Of a DNA stretch of 64,000 bases, positions 7,682 to 15,569 are shown in pieces. The first letter of the stretch is position 1. Each line of letters opens with the position of its first letter. The notes under the pieces are model-generated. The model did no database searches. It saw only the letters and a list, made by a program, of their open reading frames with translations, and was not told where the DNA came from. Location: positions 1-64,000 of the forward strand of contig JBCBAC010000008.1 of NCBI GenBank assembly GCA_038532735.1, read 5' to 3'. This stretch comes from JAHTBL01 sp038532735 (GTDB lineage Bacteria; Pseudomonadota; Alphaproteobacteria; Rhodobacterales; Rhodobacteraceae). Made by a program: the position numbers and the translations under genes.

Positions 7682-8209
7682 ATGAACTTGATTAATCGTC
7701 GTCAGACACTGATCCTAGGAGCAGGTGCTGCCGCAGGGCTCGCTGGTTTCGCAGCCGCACCCCGCGCGCTGGCCGAAGAAGTGACCCATACAGTTGAAAT
7801 GCTGAACGTGCACCCGGAGAACAAACGTCTCCGTCAGGTCTTCTTCCCTCGCATCCAAGTCGTAGCACCCGGCGAATCGGTGCTCTTTGCGGCCACAGAC
7901 CGTGGTCACAACAGCGCCTCCATCGAAGAAATGGTGCCCGAGGGTGCCGAAGGCTGGGATGGCAAGATCAATGACGAGATCACCGTTACCTTCGAACAGC
8001 CCGGGTTCTACGGCTACAAGTGTACGCCGCATGCGAGTGTTGGCATGGTCGGCCTGATCGTCGTGACAGGCGAAGGCATGATGGACAATCTCGAAGCCGC
8101 GCAAGGCGTTCGCCAGCGTGGCCGTGCAAAAGGCGCGTGGGAAGAGATTTGGGAAGAAGTCGCAGCAATGGACTTCGACGCAATGGCCGCTGAGAAAGAA
8201 GCATCCTAA
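7682..8209 (+). CDS. Pseudoazurin-like cupredoxin 1 (periplasmic blue copper protein)
   Basis: A 175-residue type 1 copper protein for electron transfer in the periplasm. The N-terminus has a twin-arginine export signal (NRRQTLILG) and a cleavage-like ALAEE near residue 31. Copper ligands are His76 (RGHNSAS) and the loop Cys114, His117, Met122 (CTPHASVGM), the pseudoazurin pattern. The ATG at 7682 follows GAGG at normal spacing, while upstream starts would hide the export signal. No nitrite or nitrous-oxide reductase gene is near. Instead it faces iron-linked genes and carries a box-like site upstream, so I infer induction under iron limitation. A second homologue lies at 17615-18103. Confidence 0.9.
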   Translation: MNLINRRQTLILGAGAAAGLAGFAAAPRALAEEVTHTVEMLNVHPENKRLRQVFFPRIQVVAPGESVLFAATDRGHNSASIEEMVPEGAEGWDGKINDEITVTFEQPGFYGYKCTPHASVGMVGLIVVTGEGMMDNLEAAQGVRQRGRAKGAWEEIWEEVAAMDFDAMAAEKEAS

Positions 8210-8231
8210 TCCCGCCTTTTAAGAATTGCGC

Positions 8232-8263
8232 GCGCCCGGTCTTGATCTGTCAAAGCCGGGCGC
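8232..8263 (+). terminator. Hairpin after pseudoazurin 1
   Basis: GCGCCCGG and CCGGGCGC form a perfect 8-bp stem around a 16-base loop, 22 bases past the pseudoazurin stop. The following tail (ACGTTTG) is weak in T, so termination may be partial and the next gene could be read through. Confidence 0.55.
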
Positions 8264-8343
8264 ACGTTTGACGGAGGATCAGGTCTTGCGCGCTGCTTGC
8301 GACCGACCCAACCTTGTCTGAAGCCAACCGGAAAGCTGACCTG

Positions 8344-9093
8344 ATGCAATTCAGACCTGCCTTTCAAAACCATCTGATCGCCGCGTTGATGGCGCTGCAA
8401 GCCATGTGGGCTGCTGCTGCTACCGCCACGGATATGACCGTGGTTGTTGATCGTCGCGCGGATTCGGTTGAGCTTTACTTCACGTTGCCTGCACATCAGA
8501 TGCCCGGGCTCTTCGATATATCCGCCAGTGTGATTGCCAACCCAGACGGCACGGTCGATTTCGACCCGCTGCGGCTTGGGACGTTTGATATTGGCGACGA
8601 CATGTTCGCCGACGTCACCACGTTGCTGAATGACCGCCCTGTTCAGTTCGAGGCGATGTCTTTGATGGTGCATCCGCAGACGAGCCCCCTGCCCTTGAAG
8701 ACGCCGCTGGACGGGATGATCTCTATCGCGGTGTGCACGGTGCCGACGCCGACGAAGCCTATCACACTGCATGATCTGCAGCTTTACGCGGGCTACATCA
8801 CTTATGACGGCGAGCCAGGTGGCACCCTGTCGCTGCGCTTGCCCGCAAATATTGACGCGCCCATGACGGTTGAGCTGCTCGATTACACCGACAGCGTGCT
8901 GACCGCGGTCACCCAGCATGTGCTGACGCCAGACAACCCGACGCTGACACTTGATGCGCCACCCAGCCAAACCTTGCGGGGGGAGTTCATCGCGTTGCTG
9001 ATGGCCCTTTTGATCAACGCCGGTTTTGTGGGGATCGCAACGAAAGTGTATCGCGATGGGGATGATGCAGGCTCGACGCTGAAAGCGGCTTGA
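8344..9093 (+). CDS. Hypothetical exported, C-terminally membrane-anchored protein
   Basis: A 249-residue protein with an N-terminal signal-like hydrophobic stretch (LIAALMALQAMWAAAATA), a long beta-rich periplasmic part of about 190 residues, and a C-terminal membrane helix (FIALLMALLINAGFVGIAT, near residue 220) followed by a short charged tail. I know no family for it. ATG 8344 is preferred to the TTG at 8314 because it starts the signal peptide directly. It follows the pseudoazurin after a weak hairpin and converges on tonB, so a role at the periplasmic face beside copper or iron handling is possible but unproven. Confidence 0.65.
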   Translation: MQFRPAFQNHLIAALMALQAMWAAAATATDMTVVVDRRADSVELYFTLPAHQMPGLFDISASVIANPDGTVDFDPLRLGTFDIGDDMFADVTTLLNDRPVQFEAMSLMVHPQTSPLPLKTPLDGMISIAVCTVPTPTKPITLHDLQLYAGYITYDGEPGGTLSLRLPANIDAPMTVELLDYTDSVLTAVTQHVLTPDNPTLTLDAPPSQTLRGEFIALLMALLINAGFVGIATKVYRDGDDAGSTLKAA

Positions 9094-9114
9094 ATTTTCA
9101 GGCTCTGCCGGAGT

Positions 9115-10011
9115 TCACCGGACATTAATCTCAAGCTGAAATGATTTGCGCGCCCCCATGGGTGGCGGCGGAAAGGGCGATGCGCGGCGGATGATTTTGA
9201 GCGCCGCCTGATCAATCCGCTGATCGCCCGAACTGCGCGCAATGTCGACGGCGCTCAATCCCCCATTACCTGCAATCGAGAACCGCACCATCGCGCTGCC
9301 CCGCACGCCAACGCGAGGCTTTGAGACCCGTGAGATCTTGCGCATGACCTGGCCGGGATAGTTGCTGGCCGCGGCATTCCCTTGCGCGCTTGAGTTGCGC
9401 GTGCCGCCACCTTGCGATGTGGCCCTTTCCTCCGCTTTGCCTGTGGCGGAGCCTCTTGTCGCCTCTCGCTGGGCAGGCGCAGGTGTCGGTTCGGGCGCGA
9501 CCGGTTTGGGCTTAGGCTTTGGAGCCGCTTCTTTGCGGGCCTGTTCGATGTTGCGTTCTTCGACGGCGCGATCACGCACCGAGGGTCGCGCAGAGCGTGT
9601 AACAAGCGACGTATCAGGCTCTTGCGCCTCAACCGTTGCGGCGCGCTCTGGCTGCGCAGGGACAACCGGAACGGCATCGGCGATCACCGGCGTTTGCGGC
9701 AAAGCGGCGATGACATCGGCAGACGGCGTGACGGCAAGCGTCGGGACCGGTCGAGTCACCGGCATAGCCTCTCTCACGGGCGGTGTACCCTCGGTGGGCG
9801 GCTCAGCTTCCGTCACATCAGGAGGCGTGACGGGTTCGGGCGTGTTGGTCGTCATATCGGCAAAACTGTTGCCCAGCACGGGCATGGTCGAACCGGCGGA
9901 GCCTTTAATCGCGACCTCTTGCGGACCGGTAAAACGCAGGCCAAATGCCGCGTGCGCGGTCAGCGCGAGGCCGAGGGCGCAAAACTTCACGGTGTTGGAG
10001 CTTTTAATCAT
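9115..10011 (-). CDS. tonB: TonB-like energy transducer
   Basis: A 298-residue TonB-type protein linking the ExbB-ExbD proton motor to outer-membrane siderophore or haem receptors. There is one N-terminal membrane helix (about residues 8-25), then a long proline-, glutamate- and lysine-rich spacer (KPKPKPVAPEP), and a C-terminal domain of about 85 residues with GSAMVRFSIAGNGGL and ASPFPPPP. Its start overlaps the exbD stop (ATGA), so it is the last gene of the exbB-exbD-exbD-tonB unit. No TonB-dependent receptor gene is present in this window. Confidence 0.9.
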   Translation of the reverse strand: MIKSSNTVKFCALGLALTAHAAFGLRFTGPQEVAIKGSAGSTMPVLGNSFADMTTNTPEPVTPPDVTEAEPPTEGTPPVREAMPVTRPVPTLAVTPSADVIAALPQTPVIADAVPVVPAQPERAATVEAQEPDTSLVTRSARPSVRDRAVEERNIEQARKEAAPKPKPKPVAPEPTPAPAQREATRGSATGKAEERATSQGGGTRNSSAQGNAAASNYPGQVMRKISRVSKPRVGVRGSAMVRFSIAGNGGLSAVDIARSSGDQRIDQAALKIIRRASPFPPPPMGARKSFQLEINVR

Positions 10012-10400
10012 TCCAGCGCCCTTTCGGTCACGATCAGCACTTTCGACCCGGTCTGCGCCTGCACCGCACGGGCAAGTATCACCAGCTGTGCCGCGGGAAG
10101 GTCGCGGTCGGGGGTCAGGCGGATTGGGCCATCGGGGTCAAGGTCGCTTTGCGCGAGATAATCCTCAATCGACGCCAGGTCTATACCACGATGGCTGAGC
10201 CGCCCGTCGCTATGCACGACAAGGGCATCGGGGGGTGCGGCTCCCTCCAACGCGGCGGTGCGCACGAGGGTGAGGTCGCGGTCGAGCGGTGGGGCGAGCG
10301 TCCCTGCGATCAGAAAGAAGATCAGCATCAGGAAAACGATGTTGATCAGCGCAATCGTTGGCTCACCACGGGCGCGGCGCGGACGGCGGCGCATTGGCAT
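10008..10400 (-). CDS. exbD: ExbD-like biopolymer transport protein, second copy
   Basis: A 130-residue ExbD/TolR-type protein: arginine-rich cytoplasmic start, one membrane helix (IALINIVFLMLIFFLIAGTL), then a periplasmic domain. The conserved membrane aspartate of ExbD, which carries protons, appears replaced by Asn (ALINIVFLML), unlike the neighbouring copy with Asp (SLIDVIFLLL). It may therefore be a structural partner of the active copy. The start overlaps the previous stop (TGATG) and its stop overlaps the tonB start. Confidence 0.88.
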   Translation of the reverse strand: MPMRRRPRRARGEPTIALINIVFLMLIFFLIAGTLAPPLDRDLTLVRTAALEGAAPPDALVVHSDGRLSHRGIDLASIEDYLAQSDLDPDGPIRLTPDRDLPAAQLVILARAVQAQTGSKVLIVTERALE

Positions 10401-10783
10401 CAGGTCTCTCCCAAGACGGTTGCGCTGAGACCCTGAACCTCGCGCAGTATCACAAGCAGGTCGGTCAAACGCTGGGCAGACACGCCGTCCTTGAGGCTGA
10501 TGAGCAAGGCAACCGGCGCATCCGCGCTGGCCTTTTTCGAGAGCAGCGTGCCCAACGTGGTCAACGTTTGTTCAGTGCCGTTCAGGCGCACCATGTCGCT
10601 TGAGAGCTCCAAAAAGAGGGGTGGCGTGTCCGAGGGGGTGGTCGCGACGGAGACGGCTGCGCTCAGCTCAATTTCCGCGAATTTGGAGAAGGTGGAGCTA
10701 AGCATGAAAAAGAGCAGCAACAGAAAGATGACATCAATCAGCGATGTTATCGAAAGCCGTCGCCTGTGGTGCGCTTTACGCAT
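10400..10783 (-). CDS. exbD: ExbD-like biopolymer transport protein, first copy
   Basis: A 127-residue ExbD/TolR-family protein with a basic N-terminus (MRKAHHRRRLSITS), one membrane helix and a periplasmic domain of about 85 residues. The membrane aspartate is present in SLIDVIFLLLLFF, consistent with a working proton-conducting subunit. I start at 10783. Starting further upstream would run through the end of exbB in another frame and add an arginine-rich, unlikely extension. It overlaps exbB by eight bases and the second exbD by one. Confidence 0.88.
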   Translation of the reverse strand: MRKAHHRRRLSITSLIDVIFLLLLFFMLSSTFSKFAEIELSAAVSVATTPSDTPPLFLELSSDMVRLNGTEQTLTTLGTLLSKKASADAPVALLISLKDGVSAQRLTDLLVILREVQGLSATVLGET

Positions 10784-11444
10784 TTTGCGGCACCGTGGCG
10801 GGGTGCGTGGGCGTGGGCGTGACCGCCTCGGCGGCCTGCGCTTGCGGCGCAAGGATCATGAGCAGGATACGTTCAGCCATCACGCGCTCTGCATCCATGC
10901 GGCTTTCGAACCACGCCAGCACAAGCGCGGTGGGCATGGCGACGGCGAGACCCACGGCGGTGGTCAGCAACGCGACCCAGATGCCACCGGCAAGGATCGA
11001 CGGGTCCACCTGCGAGCCCGCATCCTGCAGCGCCTGAAACGCGGCAATCATGCCCAGCACGGTGCCGAAAAGCCCCAAGAGCGGTGCAAGCTGAGCCACG
11101 TTGTCCAGAAACCGCAGCCCGCTTTCCAGCTTGGCAAAACGCGCCTCGCATTCGGCGCGCAGGCGGTCGGCGGGCGTATCCTCGGCGCTCAGCGCCATGC
11201 CGACGATCGGCGCCAGATAGCTGTTGGATTGCTTTTGCGCCGCATGGGCCTGTGCGGTGCGGCCCTTGTCCCAGTGTTCTGCCGCTTCGATGAGCCTCTG
11301 ATGCTGGCCCACGCGCGCTGTGTGAAACTGCCAGAGCTTGTAAAGGATCACCGCCAGCGTCAGCACAGAGAGAGCCAGAAGGATCATCACGACGACGCCC
11401 CCCAGATCGAGGATGCGCATAAAAAGGTCGGTCAGTTGAGTCAT
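10776..11444 (-). CDS. exbB: ExbB-like proton channel protein
   Basis: A 222-residue MotA/TolQ/ExbB-family protein. The first membrane helix is VVVMILLALSVLTLAVILY. A cytoplasmic loop follows, then two helices including LAPLLGLFGTVLGMIAAFQAL, the family signature with the Gly-rich GLFGTVLGM, and LLTTAVGLAVAMPTALVLAW. It forms the pentameric stator channel with ExbD. The ATG at 11444 overlaps the stop of the preceding gene (ATGA). The alanine- and proline-rich tail is not conserved. Confidence 0.92.
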   Translation of the reverse strand: MTQLTDLFMRILDLGGVVVMILLALSVLTLAVILYKLWQFHTARVGQHQRLIEAAEHWDKGRTAQAHAAQKQSNSYLAPIVGMALSAEDTPADRLRAECEARFAKLESGLRFLDNVAQLAPLLGLFGTVLGMIAAFQALQDAGSQVDPSILAGGIWVALLTTAVGLAVAMPTALVLAWFESRMDAERVMAERILLMILAPQAQAAEAVTPTPTHPATVPQNA

Positions 11445-11866
11445 CCCATCACCTCGATCTCTGTGCGGCTGGACAGGGCGAGCCCGGCCTCGCAAACGCC
11501 CGCCCCAAGCCCCGGAGCCGTGCAGGTGTTCACGCCGTTAATCAGAACGCTGCCTATGCCGTCACAGGCGAGACCCGAGACCATGAACTGCCGGATGCGG
11601 GGCCGCGCGGGGGGAATTTCGCCAAAATCAAAGAGCGTCAGCTGCGCGACCTGACCGCCGGTATCAAAGAGGACCGTTTCGAAAATCGCCTGCTCAATCG
11701 GGGCGCTGTAACCGCTCAAAACCAGAAAGCTGAGCAGGCAGCTGCCCTCCCGCGTTTCAACGGCATTAAGCTCAATGGAGAGCGCTTCGCCCAGCTCTTT
11801 TTCCTCGGCCATCGCGCTGGATGCCATGATGACAGAGAGCACGAGTGAAGAGATGATTTTGCGCAT
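11441..11866 (-). CDS. Hypothetical periplasmic protein heading the exbB-exbD-tonB unit
   Basis: A 141-residue protein with a clean signal peptide (MRKIISSLVLSVIMASSAMAEE, cleavage after about residue 20) and four cysteines in the mature part that could form two disulfides. A GGGGG ribosome site precedes the ATG. Its stop overlaps the exbB start, so it is part of the TonB-energising operon and probably acts in the periplasm with it. I recognise no domain. Confidence 0.75.
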   Translation of the reverse strand: MRKIISSLVLSVIMASSAMAEEKELGEALSIELNAVETREGSCLLSFLVLSGYSAPIEQAIFETVLFDTGGQVAQLTLFDFGEIPPARPRIRQFMVSGLACDGIGSVLINGVNTCTAPGLGAGVCEAGLALSSRTEIEVMG

Positions 11867-11982
11867 GGAACCCCCGGTCAGATCTTTGGAAACGACGTGA
11901 CCTGGCGGTGCGGTGAGCACTCTGCTGGGGGTTGGGTTGAGTATCACAGATGCCGAACGGGCATGCAATGGAGCAAGAGCGG

Positions 11983-12423
11983 CTAAGGTCGTCCGAGCTG
12001 TTTGAGCGAGTGGTCACTTACGCAAAGCGCGTGGTCATTCAAGGAAGCCAGAACATAGCAATCCCGCGTCGTGCTGGAGCCGTCGCATCCTTCTGCGATC
12101 CGGTTCAATTCCCGCTCCAACGCGCTGAGTTGCGCGATCTTCAGACGGATGTCGCTCAGCTGTCCGACCGCGATGGATCGCGCCGATTGGCAGGACGCAT
12201 CGGGATGGGCCTGAAGTTCCAAAAGCCCTGTGATCGCCTCAATCGAGAAGCCCAGATCGCGCGCATGTTTGATAAAGCGCAGACGCGAGAGACCATCCGC
12301 ATCATAGCGCCGCTGACCTCCTGCGGTGCGCTCTGCCTCGGGCAGCAATCCACGCTCTTCATAGTAACGGATTGTAGGCACTTTGACGCCGCTTTGGCGC
12401 GATAGGGCACCGATGGAATACAT
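11983..12423 (-). CDS. MerR-family metal-responsive regulator (ZntR/CadR/PbrR type)
   Basis: A 146-residue MerR regulator: winged-helix N-terminus (YSIGALSRQSGVKVPTIRYY), dimer helix, and a metal site with Cys78, Cys113 and Cys122, close to the cysteine spacing of Zn/Cd/Pb sensors rather than Cu(I) sensors. An extra Cys134 lies in the tail. It is divergent from a CDF efflux gene and the space between holds a matching operator. On binding a divalent metal it should activate that exporter by untwisting the long-spaced promoter. Which metal is not decidable by eye. Confidence 0.92.
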   Translation of the reverse strand: MYSIGALSRQSGVKVPTIRYYEERGLLPEAERTAGGQRRYDADGLSRLRFIKHARDLGFSIEAITGLLELQAHPDASCQSARSIAVGQLSDIRLKIAQLSALERELNRIAEGCDGSSTTRDCYVLASLNDHALCVSDHSLKQLGRP

Positions 12424-12436
12424 GTTGAGAAACCTC

Positions 12437-12467
12437 TTGAACCTCTAGCGACTAGAGCAATTACATA
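12437..12467 (+). promoter_or_regulatory. MerR-type promoter and operator for the CDF exporter
   Basis: TTGAAC at 12437 serves as the -35 and TTACAT/TACATA near 12461-12467 as the -10, with an over-long 18-19 base spacer typical of MerR-controlled promoters. The spacer holds the perfect dyad CTCTAG-CGA-CTAGAG (12443-12457). It lies between the divergent regulator and efflux genes. Confidence 0.75.
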
Positions 12468-12499
12468 AGGTGGGACGGTGATTCACACAAGGTGTTCCC

Positions 12500-13144
12500 A
12501 TGGCTGGCTGCTGTAACTCCAACGCGAAATTCGATGGATTATCCGATGATTATAAGCGGCGGCTTTGGCTTGTGATCGCCATCAACGCGGTGATGTTCGT
12601 GGTCGAGATGACGGCAGGTCACATCGCCAAATCGCAAGCCCTGCAGGCTGACGCGCTGGACTTTCTGGGCGATGCGCTGACCTACGGGCTGTCATTGGCC
12701 GTGATTGGGGCGTCGCTCAAAATCCGTGCGACGGCGGCGCTGGTCAAAGGGGCGAGCCTCTCTCTGATGGGTATTTGGGTCATGGGATCGACGATCTACC
12801 GCGTCTTTTTCGTGGGCGTGCCCGAGGCGGAGATCATGGGCGTCATCGGCTTTCTGGCCTTGGTTGCGAACCTTGTCAGTGTCGCCCTTCTCGTGCGCTA
12901 CAAGGATGGCGACGCGAATGTGCAGTCGGTCTGGCTGTGCTCGCGCAATGACGCGATCGGCAATGTCGCGGTGATGTTCGCCGCCCTCGGCGTGTGGGGC
13001 ACGGCGACCGGCTGGCCCGACCTGATTGTCGCGGGGATCATGGCGACGCTCTTCCTGTCATCGGCGTACATGATCGTGAAACAAGCGCTGGCCGAATACC
13101 GCAATGCGCGGACCGCGCCCGACATGGCCCGCATGGCTGGCTGA
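12500..13144 (+). CDS. CDF-family cation efflux protein
   Basis: A 214-residue inner-membrane transporter with five to six predicted helices, of the cation diffusion facilitator superfamily that exports Zn, Cd or Co in exchange for protons. LQADALDFLGDALTYGLSL matches the helix II metal site (Asp residues), with a second acidic site near CSRNDAIGNVAVM. The N-terminus MAGCCNSN offers extra thiols. It is shorter than CzcD (about 310 residues) because it lacks the C-terminal cytoplasmic domain, a known short subtype. The MerR operator immediately upstream makes metal-induced expression likely. Confidence 0.88.
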   Translation: MAGCCNSNAKFDGLSDDYKRRLWLVIAINAVMFVVEMTAGHIAKSQALQADALDFLGDALTYGLSLAVIGASLKIRATAALVKGASLSLMGIWVMGSTIYRVFFVGVPEAEIMGVIGFLALVANLVSVALLVRYKDGDANVQSVWLCSRNDAIGNVAVMFAALGVWGTATGWPDLIVAGIMATLFLSSAYMIVKQALAEYRNARTAPDMARMAG

Positions 13145-13230
13145 AAGCTGCGCATCTGGGGCAAAAGCGATTGCACTCTATGGGCAGTTAGCGAGAGATG
13201 CTGCTGAGGCCTCCTAAAGTGGAAAACGTG

Positions 13231-13707
13231 ATGCGTTACCTGATCCTGATCTCCGCCCTTTGGCTTGCGGCATGCGGCAGCCCTCCGGTGGAGACTGCGC
13301 CGCCCGCACCAGCGCTTTATCCCGGTGAAACGCCTGAGCTGCGTGTGATGATCAACGCGACCGCTGACGCCAATGACGTGCCACGCAGCCTTGTTCACCG
13401 CGTCATCCAGCGAGAGAGTGACTATCGCCCCCGCGCACGCAACGGGCCCTATTACGGGCTGATGCAGATCCTGCCCGAAACCGCCCGCCAGATGGGCTTT
13501 CGCGGGCAACCCTCTGACCTTCTGGATGCGCAGACCAACCTGACCTACGCGGTGCGCTATCTGCGCGGGGCGTGGCTTGTCTCGGACGGGGATGAGGGTG
13601 AGGCGGTGATGTGGTATGCGCGCGGCTATTATTACGAGGCGCGCAACCGCTGCATGCTTCGCGAAACCGGGCTGCGCTCCACTGAGGTGCGCAAATATTG
13701 CGGCTAA
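13231..13707 (+). CDS. Lytic transglycosylase lipoprotein (SLT domain)
   Basis: A 158-residue peptidoglycan lytic transglycosylase. LILISALWLAAC is a lipoprotein signal with the lipidated cysteine near residue 15. The SLT domain begins at VPRSLVHRVIQRESDYRP, where Glu in RES is the catalytic acid. NGPYYGLMQILPETARQMG is the second signature, and AVRYLRGAW follows. The ATG at 13231 is chosen because it starts the lipobox signal. It converges with hmuV with a four-base overlap. Confidence 0.9.
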   Translation: MRYLILISALWLAACGSPPVETAPPAPALYPGETPELRVMINATADANDVPRSLVHRVIQRESDYRPRARNGPYYGLMQILPETARQMGFRGQPSDLLDAQTNLTYAVRYLRGAWLVSDGDEGEAVMWYARGYYYEARNRCMLRETGLRSTEVRKYCG

Positions 13708-14489
13708 AGCCGTTGCGCGACATGGGGCAGAACGAACCGCTCTGCCGGGTCTTTGGGCGGTGTGTTGACGCGCAGCTGGCAGCCATAAGCCTCTGACAGG
13801 ATGTCATCGGTCATCACCTGATCCGCCGCCCCCGCCGCCAAGCAGCGCCCGTTCGCGAGCACCGCGATATGATCAGCAAACATCGCGGTGAGGTTCAGAT
13901 CATGCATGACCGCGACGACACCACCGCCCGCTGCGGCATAGCTGCGCGCGATCTCCATCACTTCGAGCTGGTTGGCGATATCGAGGCTAGCGACAGGCTC
14001 GTCCAGCAAAAGCCAATGGGCCTGCCCGTCCTGCACCGGCTCCCAGACCTGCGAGAGGACGCGCGCCAGATGCACCCGCTGCTGCTCACCACCCGACAGC
14101 TCTTGAAAAAAGCGGTTGGCGTAATGCGCGAGCCCCACGTTCTGGAGCGCGGCAAGTGGGATGTCGGTCTCTGCCGCCGAGAGGCCCCGTTGCAGGCCAA
14201 GGCGCACCACCTCGATCACGGTGAAGGGGAACGCCAGCACCGCGCTTTGCGGCAGCACACCGCGGATAGAAGCAAGCTCCCACGGTTTGAGCGCGCGCGT
14301 GTCTTGGCCATTGAGCGTCACCGTGCCGCCAAACGGGACATCGCCCGTGATCGCGCGCAGCAGCGTCGTCTTGCCCGATCCATTCGGCCCCACGATCGCG
14401 CTGACCTTGCCGGGCTGTGCGCGGAAGCTGAGCCCGTGCAACACCTGTATGCGCCCCAACGTGACGGTGATATCGTAGGCGTCCAGCAT
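13704..14489 (-). CDS. hmuV: Haem ABC transporter ATP-binding protein HmuV
   Basis: A 261-residue ABC ATPase: Walker A GPNGSGKTT near residue 34, signature LSGGEQQR near 141, Walker B WLLLDEP followed by the switch histidine (MHDLNLTA). It powers haem import through HmuU. The order hmuS-hmuT-hmuU-hmuV is the standard haem-uptake operon, which separates it from the siderophore ATPase at 18081. It begins three bases after the hmuU stop and ends overlapping the convergent transglycosylase gene. Confidence 0.93.
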   Translation of the reverse strand: MLDAYDITVTLGRIQVLHGLSFRAQPGKVSAIVGPNGSGKTTLLRAITGDVPFGGTVTLNGQDTRALKPWELASIRGVLPQSAVLAFPFTVIEVVRLGLQRGLSAAETDIPLAALQNVGLAHYANRFFQELSGGEQQRVHLARVLSQVWEPVQDGQAHWLLLDEPVASLDIANQLEVMEIARSYAAAGGGVVAVMHDLNLTAMFADHIAVLANGRCLAAGAADQVMTDDILSEAYGCQLRVNTPPKDPAERFVLPHVAQRL

Positions 14490-14492
14490 CCG

Positions 14493-15569
14493 CTACATAT
14501 CCACCAGATCGCGGCGGCGCAGCAGGATCCACAAGAAGACCGGCGCGCCGAGAACGGCGGTGATGATGCCAATCGGAAGCTCTGCCGGGGCGATTATCAC
14601 GCGGGCGATCATGTCGGCGGCGACCAGAAGCGTGGCACCCAGCAGTGCCGCATTGATCAGCAGCGTGCGGTGATCTGGCCCCGTGGCCAGCCGCAGCAAA
14701 TGCGGCACGACGATGCCAATAAAGCCGATGCCGCCCGATATCGCGACAGCGGCACCTGTGGCGGCGGCCACCAACAGGATGCTGCCGTTTTTCAGCCGCT
14801 GCACGGAATGGCCGATATGGGCGGCGGTTGCTTCTCCCAAGGCTAGCCCGTTCAGGCCGCGACCTAGAAAGCACGCGGCGACGATTGAGATCAGAATGAT
14901 CGGTGCGGCTGCGGTGACCTTGGCCCAGCTCGCCCCGGCGAGCGAGCCCAGCCCCCAGAATGTCAGATCACGCAGCTGCCGGTCGTCGGCCATGTAGACC
15001 AGAATACCCGAGAGCGCGCCTGCTAGAGCCGCGAGTGCAATGCCCGCAAGAAGCATCGTTGCGACCGACGTGCGCCCGCTGCGGGTCGAGACGCGGTAAA
15101 GAACAAGCGTTGTGATCCAGCCGCCCAGAAAGGCCGCGACCGGGATCAGCTGATTGCCGAACGTGTCGATGAACGCGACGGGCAGAAAGCTGCCCAGAAC
15201 AATCGCGCCAATCGCGCCGAGGCCGGCCCCGGCGCCCACGCCAACAAGCCCCGGATCAGCCAGCGGATTGCGAAAAAGCCCTTGCATCACGGCGCCTGAC
15301 ACGGCCAGCGCCGCGCCCACGCAAAGCCCCAAGACCAGGCGCGGCAGGCGGATATCGAAGAGCACGACACGCTCCATCCGCGAGAGGGGTTCACCGCGCA
15401 GCAGCTTGCCCAGAGCCTCTCCCAACGTGATGTCGGTGGCGCCGACGGTCAGGCTAATGAGGCTTACGCCGATCAGCAAAACGCCCAGCACCAGCTGGGC
15501 CAGGCGTGCGCGCCGCAAGCGGTCAACGGGGCGCAGAACGGCGCCCGATTGGGCGATATCAGCCGCCAT
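14493..15569 (-). CDS. hmuU: Haem ABC transporter permease HmuU
   Basis: A 358-residue FecCD/BtuC-type permease with about ten membrane helices. Family marks include GAALAVSGAVMQGLFRNPLA in the first third and GGIGFIGIVVPHLLRL in the last. LRLATGPDHR is the cytoplasmic coupling region that docks on the ATPase. It overlaps the end of hmuT by 11 bases and is followed almost directly by hmuV. It carries haem from HmuT across the inner membrane. Confidence 0.93.
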   Translation of the reverse strand: MAADIAQSGAVLRPVDRLRRARLAQLVLGVLLIGVSLISLTVGATDITLGEALGKLLRGEPLSRMERVVLFDIRLPRLVLGLCVGAALAVSGAVMQGLFRNPLADPGLVGVGAGAGLGAIGAIVLGSFLPVAFIDTFGNQLIPVAAFLGGWITTLVLYRVSTRSGRTSVATMLLAGIALAALAGALSGILVYMADDRQLRDLTFWGLGSLAGASWAKVTAAAPIILISIVAACFLGRGLNGLALGEATAAHIGHSVQRLKNGSILLVAAATGAAVAISGGIGFIGIVVPHLLRLATGPDHRTLLINAALLGATLLVAADMIARVIIAPAELPIGIITAVLGAPVFLWILLRRRDLVDM

